The notes below the pieces were generated by a model. The model did not search any database, had not been told where the DNA came from, and worked only from the letters and a program-made list of their open reading frames with translations. From positions 2,418,001-2,482,000 of the forward strand of contig NZ_OZ255835.1 of NCBI RefSeq assembly GCF_965277665.1: a stretch of DNA of 64,000 nucleotides, given 5' to 3'. This DNA comes from Lichenicoccus sp965277665. GTDB taxonomy: Bacteria > Pseudomonadota > Alphaproteobacteria > Acetobacterales > Acetobacteraceae. This document shows, piece by piece, positions 49,733 to 59,164 of the stretch (positions within the stretch are counted from its first letter, which is position 1; each line of letters begins with the position of its first letter). Both the position numbers and the translations under genes were made by a program.

Positions 49733-51553
49733 CTAGGACAGGTGATGCACCTCGCCGAGGCCGTAGACCGGCGTCGGGATGCCCTCCTGCCGCGCCTTGA
49801 GCTGCAGCGCCAGATACAGCGAGTAGTGCCTTGACTGGTGCAGGTTGCCGCCGTGGAACCACAGCGCCTCCTGCTGCGTCGGCTTCCACATGTTGCGTAG
49901 TTCGCCCTCCCACGGTCCCGGGTCCTTGGTGGTGTCGGAGCCGAAGCCCCAGCATTTTCCGACCTTGTCGGCGACCTCCTGGCTGATCAGCCGCGCCGCC
50001 CAGCCATTCATCGAGCCGTAGCCGGTGGCATAGACGATCAGGTCGGCCGGCAAGTCGGTGCCGTCGGTCAGCAGCACCGAGCGCTCGCGGAGCGCTTCCA
50101 CGCCGACGCGGCTGTGCAGCTTGACGCTGCCGTTGGCGATTAGCTCCGACGCGCCGACATCGATGTAGTATCCCGACCCGCGACGCAGGTATTTCAGGAA
50201 CAGCCCGCTCTCGTCGTCGCCGAAATCCAGCAGGAAGCCGGCACGCTCCAGCCGCGCGTAGAACTCGGCGTCGCGCTCGCGCATCGCCCGGTACACCGGG
50301 ATCTGGAACTCGTGCATGATCCGGTACGGCAGGGAGGCGAACACGAGGTCGGCCCGCTCCGTGGTCATGCCGTCGGCGACCGCATCCTCCGAATACAGAC
50401 TTTTGAGAGCCAGCTCCATCAGGCTGTCCGAGCGCGCGATCATCGTGGACGTGCGCTGCACCATGGTGACGTCGGCGCCGTTCTCCCACAGATCGGCGCA
50501 GATATCATGCGCCGAGTTGTTCGACCCGATCACCACCGCCCGCTTGCCGCGCCAGGCGTCGCCGCCAGGATGCCTGCTGGAATGGTGCTGCTCGCCGGTG
50601 AAGCGCTCCGCGCCCGGATAGGCCGGCACGTTCGGCAGCCCCGACATGCCGGTCGCCAGCACGAGCTGCTTCGGCCGCAAGGTGATCGGGCAGCCGCGGC
50701 GCTCGACGGTCACCTCCCATTCGTGGGCCACTTCATCGAAACGCGCCGACGTGCAGACGGTGGAATGCCAGCAGGCCAGTTCCATCGTCTTCTCGTAGGC
50801 CTCGAGCCAGTCTGCGATCTTGTCCTTCGGCGCGAACACCGGCCAGTGGTCCGGGAATGGCAGGTACGGCATGTGGTCGTACCACACCGGGTCATGCAGG
50901 CAGAGCGACTTGTAGCGGCTGCGCCACTGGTCGCCGGCATTGGGATGCGCGTCGACGATCAGCGTCGGCACGTCGAGATGCCGCAGCCGTGCGCCCAAAG
51001 CGAGACCCCCCTGGCCGCCGCCGACGACCAGCACATAGGGCTGCACCGTGACCCCGAGCGACGCGGTCTCGGCCTCGCGCCGGTCACTCCAGCTCTGCCG
51101 CCCCGGCTCGACGCCGTGTGCTGCCCCCAGCGGACGGGTCCGGCCGCGCTTCTCCTCATGGCCCTTGAGCTCGCAGGCCGTGGTCAGCAGCGTCCAGCAC
51201 AGCCCGTCACGCAGCCGCAGCAGACCCTTGCCGCGGGCGACCGCGATCTCGAAGGTGAACCAGGCGGTGATGACGCCATCCGCCTCGGTCGCCGGCTCGC
51301 TGAGACGCCAATGCTCGGGACGGATATGCGGCAGTACCGTATCGAGCATCGCTGCGATCTCGTCGCGGCCCTCGACGGTCTTGATGTTCCAGGTAAAGGC
51401 GACGAGATCGCGCCAGAAGCTCTCCCGGGCGAACAGACGGGCCGCCTCGGCGCCGTCGCCGCTGCGCAGCGCGTGATCGAAACGCGAAAGCCAGTCGGCG
51501 GCGGTGCGGCTCGGCGCGTCGAGCGCGGTCTCAGGCTCAAGGGTTGTCGACAT
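49733..51553 (-). CDS. Flavin monooxygenase with NTF2-like N-terminal domain
   Basis: 606 residues. Residues 1-150 look like a SnoaL/NTF2 fold (WLSRFDHALRSGDGAEAARLFA, FWRDLVAFTWNIKTVEGRDEI). Residues about 170 onward form a flavin monooxygenase: FAD motif LVVGGGQGGLALGARL, then HDPVWYDHMPYLPFPDHWP, LVLATGMSGLPNVPAYPG, the NADPH motif AVVIGSNNSAHDICADL and VYATGYGSMNGW. The GSNN form of the second motif is unusual but known in the CzcO/YUCCA-like group. Substrate unknown. ATG at 51553 with GAGGA 9 bases upstream is preferred. Confidence 0.87.
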   Translation of the reverse strand: MSTTLEPETALDAPSRTAADWLSRFDHALRSGDGAEAARLFARESFWRDLVAFTWNIKTVEGRDEIAAMLDTVLPHIRPEHWRLSEPATEADGVITAWFTFEIAVARGKGLLRLRDGLCWTLLTTACELKGHEEKRGRTRPLGAAHGVEPGRQSWSDRREAETASLGVTVQPYVLVVGGGQGGLALGARLRHLDVPTLIVDAHPNAGDQWRSRYKSLCLHDPVWYDHMPYLPFPDHWPVFAPKDKIADWLEAYEKTMELACWHSTVCTSARFDEVAHEWEVTVERRGCPITLRPKQLVLATGMSGLPNVPAYPGAERFTGEQHHSSRHPGGDAWRGKRAVVIGSNNSAHDICADLWENGADVTMVQRTSTMIARSDSLMELALKSLYSEDAVADGMTTERADLVFASLPYRIMHEFQIPVYRAMRERDAEFYARLERAGFLLDFGDDESGLFLKYLRRGSGYYIDVGASELIANGSVKLHSRVGVEALRERSVLLTDGTDLPADLIVYATGYGSMNGWAARLISQEVADKVGKCWGFGSDTTKDPGPWEGELRNMWKPTQQEALWFHGGNLHQSRHYSLYLALQLKARQEGIPTPVYGLGEVHHLS

Positions 51554-51684
51554 GGATCGGAAATCCTCGGAGTAGCTGTTTCCCTTGGGCGGCAACGGCC
51601 AGCGCCTGCACGACCACCCGTCTTTTTGATTGAAGGCAGCATCCTCCCAATCCTGGGCAAAGAGCAATGCCGAGGCCGCGCGGC

Positions 51685-52644
51685 CTAGCGGGCCGAGGGC
51701 GAGGCCTTGAGCCGCTCGGTCAGCAAGCCAAGCACCCTCGCCCGGTCGACATCGAGGCAGGCGTGCACATTCGCAGCACCCGGTTGTTCGATGGTTGCTC
51801 CGCTGTCCAGCACCGCGAGGCGGATCGGCACCGGGTGGCAGACGGACGGATCAAGCAGCCATGCGACCGGAACCACGTCGAACAGCACCGGAACCGGTCC
51901 CCACGGATTGTTCGCGGCCCACTGCGCGTAGAGGGCGGCGAGCGCCCGGTCGGCAGGATCGGGCTGGCCGAAGATGTCGCGGCGCATCGCCAGCGGCAGC
52001 GCGACCTCGGTTGCGTCCAGCGGCATCAGGACAACCGCAACGCCGCTCTCGATCAGTCGCCGGAAATCGCCCGGATCCGAATGGATATTGTATTCGTTGC
52101 CCGGTGTAGCGCTGGTCGTGCCCGGAACCTTGCCATAGCCACGACGGACCGATCCGCCCATCAGGATCACCTGTCGCACGCGTCGGAAGGTTGCCGGGTC
52201 GCGTGCGATCGCCGCCCCGATCGTGCTGAGCGGCGCGATCGCGATCAGGGTGATGCTGCCGGTCGGTGCCGCACGAAGCCGTTCCAGCAGCAGCGCCACC
52301 GCATCGGGGGCCGGCGCCGCGGGTCGGGTCAACGCCCACGCCGCCTGGGTGAACCGGGTGCTGTCCGCTGTCGACGGCCCGGTGCCCACCGCGATGTCAT
52401 CGCGACCGGCCTGGTGGAGGAGGCGCCGGACCAGTCGTGTCCGCAGCGTCGTGTTGCCGAAACTCGTTGTGACCGCTTCGATGCTCACCTCCGGGGCTCG
52501 CAGCAGCAGCGCCAGCGCGAAGGCATCGTCGATGTCGTCGCCGATATCGGTGTCGACGATGACAGGCTTGATCTCAGCGGCGTTCGCAACGCCGGCTGGC
52601 AGCAGCAGCGGCAGCATGGCCGCACATCGGATCGGCCATTTCAA
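51685..52644 (-). CDS. Exported nucleoside hydrolase-family protein
   Basis: 319 residues. The calcium-binding signature is VDTDIGDDIDDAFALALLL. TGSITLIAIAPLSTIGAAI, VILMGGSVRRGYG and NEYNIHSDPGDFRRLIESG are typical of inosine/uridine-preferring nucleoside hydrolases. MKWPIRCAAMLPLLLPAGVANA reads as a signal peptide, so the enzyme is probably periplasmic. TTG at 52644 has GGGGGGA upstream and gives the complete signal. It is the last gene of an ABC importer operon, so the importer may take up the ribose released. Confidence 0.87.
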   Translation of the reverse strand: MKWPIRCAAMLPLLLPAGVANAAEIKPVIVDTDIGDDIDDAFALALLLRAPEVSIEAVTTSFGNTTLRTRLVRRLLHQAGRDDIAVGTGPSTADSTRFTQAAWALTRPAAPAPDAVALLLERLRAAPTGSITLIAIAPLSTIGAAIARDPATFRRVRQVILMGGSVRRGYGKVPGTTSATPGNEYNIHSDPGDFRRLIESGVAVVLMPLDATEVALPLAMRRDIFGQPDPADRALAALYAQWAANNPWGPVPVLFDVVPVAWLLDPSVCHPVPIRLAVLDSGATIEQPGAANVHACLDVDRARVLGLLTERLKASPSAR

Positions 52645-52663
52645 ACGCTGCGTCCCCCCGAGT

Positions 52664-53623
52664 TCAAAGTCCGGCCGCGCGCTCTCCGCCCGCCGCCGTG
52701 ATCACCCCGATGATGACCAGCCCGGTCAGCACCATCCGTGTCCCCGCCCCGAACCCGAGCGTGTTCAGCATCGACACCAGCAGGAACAGGAACAACGCCG
52801 CCCCCCACACCCCCGCCGGGCTGGCGCGGCCGCCATTCACCGAGGTGCCGCCGATCACCACCACCGCGATCGAGGACAGCAGGTACTCCACCCCCATGTC
52901 GAGCGAGGCGCCGCCGGAGAAGCTGGCCAGCAGCACGCCGCAGATCGCACTCAGCACCCCGGACAGCGCATAGGTCGCCACCGCCACCCGGTTGACCCGC
53001 AGCCCGGCCAGCCTTGCCGCGCGCGGGTTCTGGCCGATCGCCGACACCGTGCGGCCAAAAATGGTGCGCGCCAGCACCAGCTTCGCCAGCAGGCTGAGCC
53101 CCAGCGCCACGAACGCCGCCAGCGGCAGACCGAGCGGGGCTGCGCTGCTGAACCAGGCCAAGGCGGGCGGCGGCTTGACCAGCAGGCCGCCGCCGACCTC
53201 GATGGCGACGGATTGCACGATGAAGCTCGCCGACAGCGTGGCGACGATCGGCGGGATGCGCAGCAGGAACACCAGCCCGGCATTGGCGAGCCCGACCGCC
53301 GCCCCCGAGGCCAGCGCCGCCAGGATGCCGAGCGCGATGCCGCCATTGCCGCCATCCATCATTTTCATCGCGATGACGCCGGCGAGCGCGATGGTGGACG
53401 GGATCGACAGATCGACATTGCCGGGACCGAGCGTCACCACCAGCATCTGGCCGAGGCCGACGATCACGTAGAAGGTGCCGAAGGCGAGGGCCGCGGTGAG
53501 CGCGCCGCCGGCGCCCTGCTCGGCCGCAGCGGCCGCCACCAGCCACACCACGATGGCGGCCGCGAACGACCACGACCAGGGCTGCCGGATCAGCCGCCGC
53601 AGCAGCGTGGACAAAGTGCTCAC
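52664..53623 (-). CDS. Sugar ABC transporter permease, second of a pair
   Basis: 319 residues of the RbsC family, with LGQMLVVTLGPGNVDLSIPSTIALAG in place of the usual GGIDLSVG motif, and IGQNPRAARLAGLRVNRVA. It is translationally coupled to the preceding permease by a 4-base overlap. Pairs of different permeases with one double ATPase recall the LsrACDB arrangement. About nine spans are visible. Confidence 0.88.
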   Translation of the reverse strand: MSTLSTLLRRLIRQPWSWSFAAAIVVWLVAAAAAEQGAGGALTAALAFGTFYVIVGLGQMLVVTLGPGNVDLSIPSTIALAGVIAMKMMDGGNGGIALGILAALASGAAVGLANAGLVFLLRIPPIVATLSASFIVQSVAIEVGGGLLVKPPPALAWFSSAAPLGLPLAAFVALGLSLLAKLVLARTIFGRTVSAIGQNPRAARLAGLRVNRVAVATYALSGVLSAICGVLLASFSGGASLDMGVEYLLSSIAVVVIGGTSVNGGRASPAGVWGAALFLFLLVSMLNTLGFGAGTRMVLTGLVIIGVITAAGGERAAGL

Positions 53624-54564
53624 GCCTCACGCTCGCGGCCGGTGAGCGCGCGCAGCGCCAGCACGGCGATCAGGATCGCGCCCTGCGCGCCGACCTGCCA
53701 GTCGGCACCGAGATGCAAAAACGTGAGCGCGGAACTGGCGAGGGCGAGCGTCAGCGCGCCGATCACGGTGCCGATCGGTGCGATGCGGCCGCCGAAGAAG
53801 CTGCAGCCGCCCAGGATCGCGCCCGCCACCGACAGCAGCGTGTAGCGCTGTGCAATATTAGCATCCGCGGACGTGGTCAGCCCGACCAAAGCAAGCCCGG
53901 ACAGCACGCCGAAGCAGCCGGCCAGCGCATACAGCGTCATGCGCGCGCGCAAGGCCGACCAGCCGGCGCGCTCGACGGCGCGGGCAAAGCCGCCCATGCC
54001 GCGCAGCACCACGCCGAACGAGGTGCGCATCATCAGCACATGGGTGAATAAGCCGATCACCACGCAGGCGACGATCGGCAGCGGCACCAGGGGCATGTGA
54101 TACCCCACGAAGCTGGCGAGCCAGTCGGGCGAGTTGCCGCCCGGCGACGGCAGCAGCAGGATCGCAAGCCCGAGCCAGACGAACGACATCCCCAGCGTCA
54201 CCACGATCGCGGGCAGCTGCCGCCACTGCACCAGGGCGCCGACCGCCGCATAGCCCGCGATGCAGCCAAGCAAGGCGAGCGCGCCGAGCCAGGGCCGATC
54301 ATGCAGCCAGGTCGCTGTGATGCAGGCAACCAGGCCGACGAAGCTGCCGATCGACAGATCGAGGTCGTTGATGGTCAGGAACATCATCTGCGCGATGGTG
54401 GCGAGTGCCAGCGGCACCGCGAGATTGAGCATCAGGTTGAGCCCGAAATAGCTCATCGTGCGCGGCTGCAGCCAGAAGATCGCGCCAAGCAGGATCACGA
54501 AGGTCGCCACCGGCAGCAGCAGCGGCGCATCGACACGTGAGCGCAAGGAACCGGGTGCTGACAT
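53620..54564 (-). CDS. Sugar ABC transporter permease, first of a pair
   Basis: 314 residues of the RbsC family with about nine spans. IAQMMFLTINDLDLSIGSFVGLV is the family motif, where NDLDLS replaces GGIDLS, and LRGMGGFARAVERAGWSALRARM is the ATPase-facing loop. Its ATG overlaps the ATPase stop. It probably pairs with the second permease as a heterodimer. Confidence 0.88.
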   Translation of the reverse strand: MSAPGSLRSRVDAPLLLPVATFVILLGAIFWLQPRTMSYFGLNLMLNLAVPLALATIAQMMFLTINDLDLSIGSFVGLVACITATWLHDRPWLGALALLGCIAGYAAVGALVQWRQLPAIVVTLGMSFVWLGLAILLLPSPGGNSPDWLASFVGYHMPLVPLPIVACVVIGLFTHVLMMRTSFGVVLRGMGGFARAVERAGWSALRARMTLYALAGCFGVLSGLALVGLTTSADANIAQRYTLLSVAGAILGGCSFFGGRIAPIGTVIGALTLALASSALTFLHLGADWQVGAQGAILIAVLALRALTGREREA

Positions 54565-56000
54565 CAGAACGACGCCTGCAGGACGCGCGCTTCGGTGATC
54601 TCCTCCGGCCCGAGGACGGCCATGATGCGCCCCTCGCGGAACACATAGACGCGGTCGCACTCGTACAGCTCGTCCATCTCCGTGGTGTACCAGAGGAAGG
54701 TGCGCCCGGAAGCGGCCTGCGCGCGGATCATCGCGTACACATCCTGCTTGGTCTGCACATCGACGCCGCGCATCGGGTCATCCATCAGGATGATGCGCGC
54801 CTCGCTGTCGAGCGCGCGCGCGAACAGCGCCTTCTGCTGGTTGCCGCCCGACAGCGACAGGATCGGGCTGTCCATGTCGGGCGCACGGATTTTCATCCGC
54901 CCGCGCCAGTCCTCCGCCGACGCCCGCTCGCGCGCAGGGTCGAGCAATCCGTGCCTCAGGTGCTTGCGGTAGGCACCCACAGAAATGTTCTCGCCGATCG
55001 ACCAGAGCGGGAACACGCCGTCGCGCTTGCGGTCGCCGGCGACCATCGCCATCGTCCGGGCCGAGAACAGATCGACCAGGAACTCGGTCTGGCCGTGCCC
55101 CGCGAGACCTCCGAGACCGATCACCTCGCCTGCGTTGGCGACCAGATTCTCGCCGCCCTTCGGGCCCGCCTTCGCCCGGACCTGCAGCACCGGGCTGCTG
55201 CCGGTGCGACGATCCCGGGCCGTGCGCGCCACCGCGGCGCGGTGCGTACCGCCGCTCATCAGCGCCACCAGACTGTCGCGGTCATGCCGCGTGGCCGGAT
55301 CGCAGCCGACGACGCGGCCGTCGCGCATCACCGCGATGCGGTCGGCACTCTGCAGCACCTCGTGCAGCATGTGTGTCACCAGCAGCACGCTGCAGCCCTG
55401 CTGCGTCATGCGCCGGATATGCGCCAGCAGCTGCGCGGCGGTGGAGGCGTCGAGCGACGAGGTCGGCTCGTCGAGGATGACCAGCCTGGGCGCCACATCG
55501 GTGGTGGTAAAGGCGCGCGCGATCTCCACCATCTGGCGCTCGGTCAGCGACAGCGAGGCGACCGGTGCGCCCACGCGTATACGGTGACCGGGGAACACCG
55601 CATCGAGCGCCGCCTTGATCAGCGCCGCCGCGCGCCGCGACCAGGCCCGGCCGCGCAGGCCCGGATGCACCAGCCTGGTGTTCTCGGCGACCGTCAGGTT
55701 CGGGCAGAGCGACAGCTCCTGGAACACGCAGCGTATGCCCAAGGCGCGCGCCGCACGCGGATCGTGCACGGCGGAGGTCGCGCCGAAGACCTGCATCGTG
55801 CCCGAACTCGGGGTCAGCGCGCCGGTCAGCAGGTTGATCAGCGTGGACTTGCCGGCGCCGTTATGGCCGACCAGTCCGAGACACTCACCGGCCTCGATGG
55901 CAAGGTCGACGCCGTCGAGGGCCCTGACCGGACCGAAGCTCCTGGCAATGTCGATGAAGCGGACGAGGACCGCTGGCGTGTGATCAGTGGCCGACGGCAC
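54564..56000 (-). CDS. Sugar ABC transporter ATPase (RbsA-like) with shortened second domain
   Basis: 478 residues. Domain 1 is normal: Walker A GHNGAGKSTLINLLTG, signature LSLTERQMVEIARAF and Walker B VILDEPTSSLDA. In domain 2 the P-loop position reads GLAGHGQTEFLVDLFS and runs at once into MAMVAGDRKRDGVF, skipping about 35 residues that relatives have there. The signature LSGGNQQKALFARAL is intact, while Walker B reads ILMDDPMRGVDV with Asp for Glu. The second site should be non-hydrolytic, which is common in RbsA. GTG at 56000 overlaps the binding-protein stop by 17 bases. Confidence 0.88.
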   Translation of the reverse strand: MPSATDHTPAVLVRFIDIARSFGPVRALDGVDLAIEAGECLGLVGHNGAGKSTLINLLTGALTPSSGTMQVFGATSAVHDPRAARALGIRCVFQELSLCPNLTVAENTRLVHPGLRGRAWSRRAAALIKAALDAVFPGHRIRVGAPVASLSLTERQMVEIARAFTTTDVAPRLVILDEPTSSLDASTAAQLLAHIRRMTQQGCSVLLVTHMLHEVLQSADRIAVMRDGRVVGCDPATRHDRDSLVALMSGGTHRAAVARTARDRRTGSSPVLQVRAKAGPKGGENLVANAGEVIGLGGLAGHGQTEFLVDLFSARTMAMVAGDRKRDGVFPLWSIGENISVGAYRKHLRHGLLDPARERASAEDWRGRMKIRAPDMDSPILSLSGGNQQKALFARALDSEARIILMDDPMRGVDVQTKQDVYAMIRAQAASGRTFLWYTTEMDELYECDRVYVFREGRIMAVLGPEEITEARVLQASF

Positions 56001-56997
56001 GCAGCTGCTCGGCGTCCTGCTGGGTATAGAGCTTGTTGGCGAGGCCGCCGCTCGGGGTCTTGGCGAGCGTGTCGTTGAGCGTGTCCTGGCTGATTTTCAG
56101 ATAAGGCACCTGCAGGTCCTTCGGCGGCGGCTTGCCATCCAGCACCTGCTGCGCCACCCAGAATGCCAGCGTCACCACGCCCGGCGCAATGCTGGACGAC
56201 ATCGTCGTGTAGCCCGTCTTGTCATGCTCCTGCTTCCACCAGGCGAGCTCGTCCTGGCGGTTGCCCATGATGATGATCGGTGCCTGGCGTCCCGCCGACG
56301 AGAACGCCTGCGCCGCACCGTAGCCGTCGCCGCCCTCGGTCAGCACGCCCGCGATCGGCGGCAGGCCGGGCAGCACGCCGGCGACCGCCTTCTGCGCCAC
56401 GGTCTGCGTCCAGTTGCCATAGACCGTGCTGACGAGGTGGAAGTTCGGATGCCGCTTGAGCGCGTCCAGCATGCCGACATTGAAGGCGTCGTCGATCGAG
56501 GTGCCGGCGATGCCGCGTATCTGGATCAGGTTGCCGCCCTGCGGCAGGCGCTGCGCCAGGTAGTCCACCTGCTCGGCGCCCATGCCCTTGAAGTCCACCG
56601 TCAGCCGCCATGCGCAGGGTGCCGTGACAATGCCGTCGAACGAGATCACGGTGATGCCGGCATCGCAGGCCGACTTGATCGCACCGTTCAGCGCATTCGG
56701 CGAGGCCGCATCGATGACGATGGCGTCGAACCCCTGCAGGATCATGTTCTGGATCTGCGCGGCCTGCTCGGTGACCTGGTTCTCGGCGGTGGTGAAGGCC
56801 GGCGCCTCCTTGACGACACCCATCTTGACCGCGCGACCGGTGGCGTCGGTCCAGCTGGTCAGCATGGTCTGCCGCCACGAATTGCCGGCATAGTTGTTGG
56901 ACAGCGCGATGCGCTTGCCCGCGGTCGCCGCATACGCGTGCGCCGCCGACAACAGCAGCATTGCCGCAAATCCCAGACCTGCAACCCGGCTCTTCAT
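55984..56997 (-). CDS. Sugar ABC transporter substrate-binding protein
   Basis: 337 residues. The signal MKSRVAGLGFAAMLLLSAAHAYA ends in Ala-X-Ala. The mature protein has IALSNNYAGNSWRQTMLTSW, GFDAIVIDAASPNALNGAIKSACDAG and IAGVLTEGGDGYGAAQAF, the ribose/LsrB-like class. First gene of the importer with two permeases. It starts 48 bases after the oxidoreductase stop, so transcription probably continues from upstream. Confidence 0.9.
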   Translation of the reverse strand: MKSRVAGLGFAAMLLLSAAHAYAATAGKRIALSNNYAGNSWRQTMLTSWTDATGRAVKMGVVKEAPAFTTAENQVTEQAAQIQNMILQGFDAIVIDAASPNALNGAIKSACDAGITVISFDGIVTAPCAWRLTVDFKGMGAEQVDYLAQRLPQGGNLIQIRGIAGTSIDDAFNVGMLDALKRHPNFHLVSTVYGNWTQTVAQKAVAGVLPGLPPIAGVLTEGGDGYGAAQAFSSAGRQAPIIIMGNRQDELAWWKQEHDKTGYTTMSSSIAPGVVTLAFWVAQQVLDGKPPPKDLQVPYLKISQDTLNDTLAKTPSGGLANKLYTQQDAEQLRAVGH

Positions 56998-57045
56998 GGA
57001 AATCTTCCCCTGCTGGTTATCGATGTCGGCAAATCTGTCAACGCG

Positions 57046-58152
57046 TCAGGCAGCGGCCTGCAGGATCGCCCGCAGCCGCTCCATGCGCTGCGTCGGCGCG
57101 ACCTTGCGCGCCAGGTCCAGCACGCCGCCGATGCGGATGCGCACCTTGCTCTGGTGGTTGCGCGCGATGTCGGCGAGCTGGTGGTCGAGGAACGGATTGC
57201 GGAAGCGATCCAGCGTAGTGGCGCGATACGCGGGCGCACCCGCATCGCCGAGTGCTGCGAACACCGGCAGCACTTCCTGCTCGTGCACCGCGTCGAGGAA
57301 CGCGCGCTGCTCCGGGATGTCGAGGATCTCGCGCACGGTCATCCCCGGTGCCAGGCCATCCTGCTGCCAGCGCGAGACCAGCACGCTATGGCCGAGATTG
57401 AGGATGAACAGCTTGCGCTGCTCGTAGCGCTCCAGCGACGCCGCCACCTCGATGCAGGGGTTCCGGCAGAACGGCACCAGGCCGGGCTGCGCCTCGATCG
57501 CCCACAGCGCGTAGGGTTCCGCCACCGCGCCCAGCGGCTCCAGCGGGGTCGGCACGATGCGGTCGACCAGCGTGTTGACCCAGCGGCAACGTGTCGCCAG
57601 CCATTCGCGGAACCCGTCCGGCTGGTTCCAGCTGCTGCTCGCGGCGAGCACGATGTCGCGCAGCATGCGGCCATTGCCGACCTGCAGCTCGCACGGATAC
57701 AGGTCGAGCGGCTCGGCGCGATGCCGGTAGCGCGCCAGCAGCAGCCGCGCCAGCCGGGCGGGGAACGAGCGAGCATGCTCCGGTCCCCGCGCATCCTCTT
57801 CGTGCAGGTCGAAGCCGCGCTCGGCGGTGTTGGAAACCAGCACCTGCGCCTCGTGCACGACGATGCTCTCGATCGCCTCCCAGTCCCGCGATGCCTGCAG
57901 CGCCCGCGCCACGCTCGACACCGTGACTCGGCGGTCCACCACCGCGCCATTTTCGAGGCCGCGTATCTGCACCGGGAACGGCCCGGCATTGAAGGCGGCG
58001 ATGCGGCGCGCGCTGTCGGCGCTATCGGTGGTCTGCACCACGGTGATCGGCCCGGGGGCATCGCCGGAGGCGAGCGCCTCGGAGACGAACAGGTCGACAT
58101 GCGCCTGCAGGAAGCGGCTGGTGCCGAACTGCACGATGGGGGTGACGGTCAA
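57046..58152 (-). CDS. Mannitol dehydrogenase-family oxidoreductase
   Basis: 368 residues, a short member of the polyol/uronate reductase family (MtlD, UxaB, UxuB). IVQFGTSRFLQAHVDLF is the N-terminal NAD domain, CRWVNTLVDRIVPTP a typical block, and KLFILNLGHSVL holds the catalytic Lys, Asn and His. UxaB of E. coli reduces tagaturonate to altronate. The neighbouring dehydrogenase of the LgoD/RspB type would supply tagaturonate, so that pathway is a testable guess. TTG at 58152 has GAGG 8 bases upstream and is 1 base from the previous stop. Confidence 0.85.
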   Translation of the reverse strand: MTVTPIVQFGTSRFLQAHVDLFVSEALASGDAPGPITVVQTTDSADSARRIAAFNAGPFPVQIRGLENGAVVDRRVTVSSVARALQASRDWEAIESIVVHEAQVLVSNTAERGFDLHEEDARGPEHARSFPARLARLLLARYRHRAEPLDLYPCELQVGNGRMLRDIVLAASSSWNQPDGFREWLATRCRWVNTLVDRIVPTPLEPLGAVAEPYALWAIEAQPGLVPFCRNPCIEVAASLERYEQRKLFILNLGHSVLVSRWQQDGLAPGMTVREILDIPEQRAFLDAVHEQEVLPVFAALGDAGAPAYRATTLDRFRNPFLDHQLADIARNHQSKVRIRIGGVLDLARKVAPTQRMERLRAILQAAA

Positions 58153-58153
58153 A

Positions 58154-59164
58154 CTATACCTCGATGGTGGCCTTGATCACGCCGGCTTCCGGCCGCAGCC
58201 AGCCGGGAAATTGCGCCGCCGCGTCGTCGAGCCGGGCGTGGTGGGTGCGGAGTGCGGCCACCGGAATACTGCCCTCGCGCATCCGCGTCACCACTTCGGT
58301 GAAATCCTCCGGCAGCGCGTTGCGGCTCGCCAGCAGCGTGGTCTCGCGGGCGTGGAATGCCGGGTCGGGGAAGCCGATCTCCTCGCGCACCACGCTGAGT
58401 AGCACGTAGCGGCCGCCGTGGCCGACATAGCGCAGTCCGTTGCGTATCGAGCCGACATTGCCGGTCGCATCCACCACGACATCGAAGAACTCGCCGCCGG
58501 TGGCCTCGGACAAGGCGGCCTCGGTGTCGGCATTCGCCAGCAGCCCGGCATCGGCGCCCAGCGAGGCCAGCGCCAGGTCGAGCCGGTCCTGGCGCATGTC
58601 GACGACGCTGACCGGCGCGCCGCGCGCGCGGGCGAACAGGATCGCGGCGATGCCGATCGGGCCGGCGCCGACCACCAGCACGCGGTCCTGCGCTGTCACC
58701 GCCCCGCGCGCGATGCCGTGCGCGCCGATGGCGAGGAACTCCACCATCGCCGCCTCGTCGAGGCCGATGCCGTCGAGCGGGACGACGTTGGACGCCGGCA
58801 CCGCGAGCAGTTCCGCCATGCCGCCATCCTGGTGCACGCCGAGCACGCTGATGTTGCGGCAGCAATTGGTGCGCCCGCGCCGGCAGGCCCGGCAATGGCC
58901 GCAGGACAGGTACGGCACCACGTAGGCCGCCTTCCCCGGCCGCAGCGTGCTGCCCGGCGGCGCATGCACCACCTCGCCGGCCAATTCGTGGCCCATCACC
59001 CGGGGATAGTGCAGGAACGGATGCTTGCCTTCGTAGATATGCAGGTCGGTGCCGCACACCCCGACGCGCCGGATACGCAGGACCGCCTCGTCTGCGCGCG
59101 GCACCGGATCGGGCCGCTGCACCACGGCGAGCCTGCCGGGTGCCTCGCACAGAAGCGCCCTCAT
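58154..59164 (-). CDS. Zinc-dependent alcohol/sugar-acid dehydrogenase
   Basis: 336 residues, medium-chain type. Catalytic zinc ligands are in GVCGTDLHIYEGKHPF and PRVMGHELAGEV, and the structural zinc site is CGHCRACRRGRTNCC. The NAD fold is VLVVGAGPIGIAAILFA. The sequence resembles RspB/LgoD-like L-galactonate or L-fuconate-related dehydrogenases. The ATG overlaps the permease stop (ATGA). Sugar-acid oxidation is inferred from the adjacent importer and the mannitol dehydrogenase-family gene. Confidence 0.9.
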   Translation of the reverse strand: MRALLCEAPGRLAVVQRPDPVPRADEAVLRIRRVGVCGTDLHIYEGKHPFLHYPRVMGHELAGEVVHAPPGSTLRPGKAAYVVPYLSCGHCRACRRGRTNCCRNISVLGVHQDGGMAELLAVPASNVVPLDGIGLDEAAMVEFLAIGAHGIARGAVTAQDRVLVVGAGPIGIAAILFARARGAPVSVVDMRQDRLDLALASLGADAGLLANADTEAALSEATGGEFFDVVVDATGNVGSIRNGLRYVGHGGRYVLLSVVREEIGFPDPAFHARETTLLASRNALPEDFTEVVTRMREGSIPVAALRTHHARLDDAAAQFPGWLRPEAGVIKATIEV

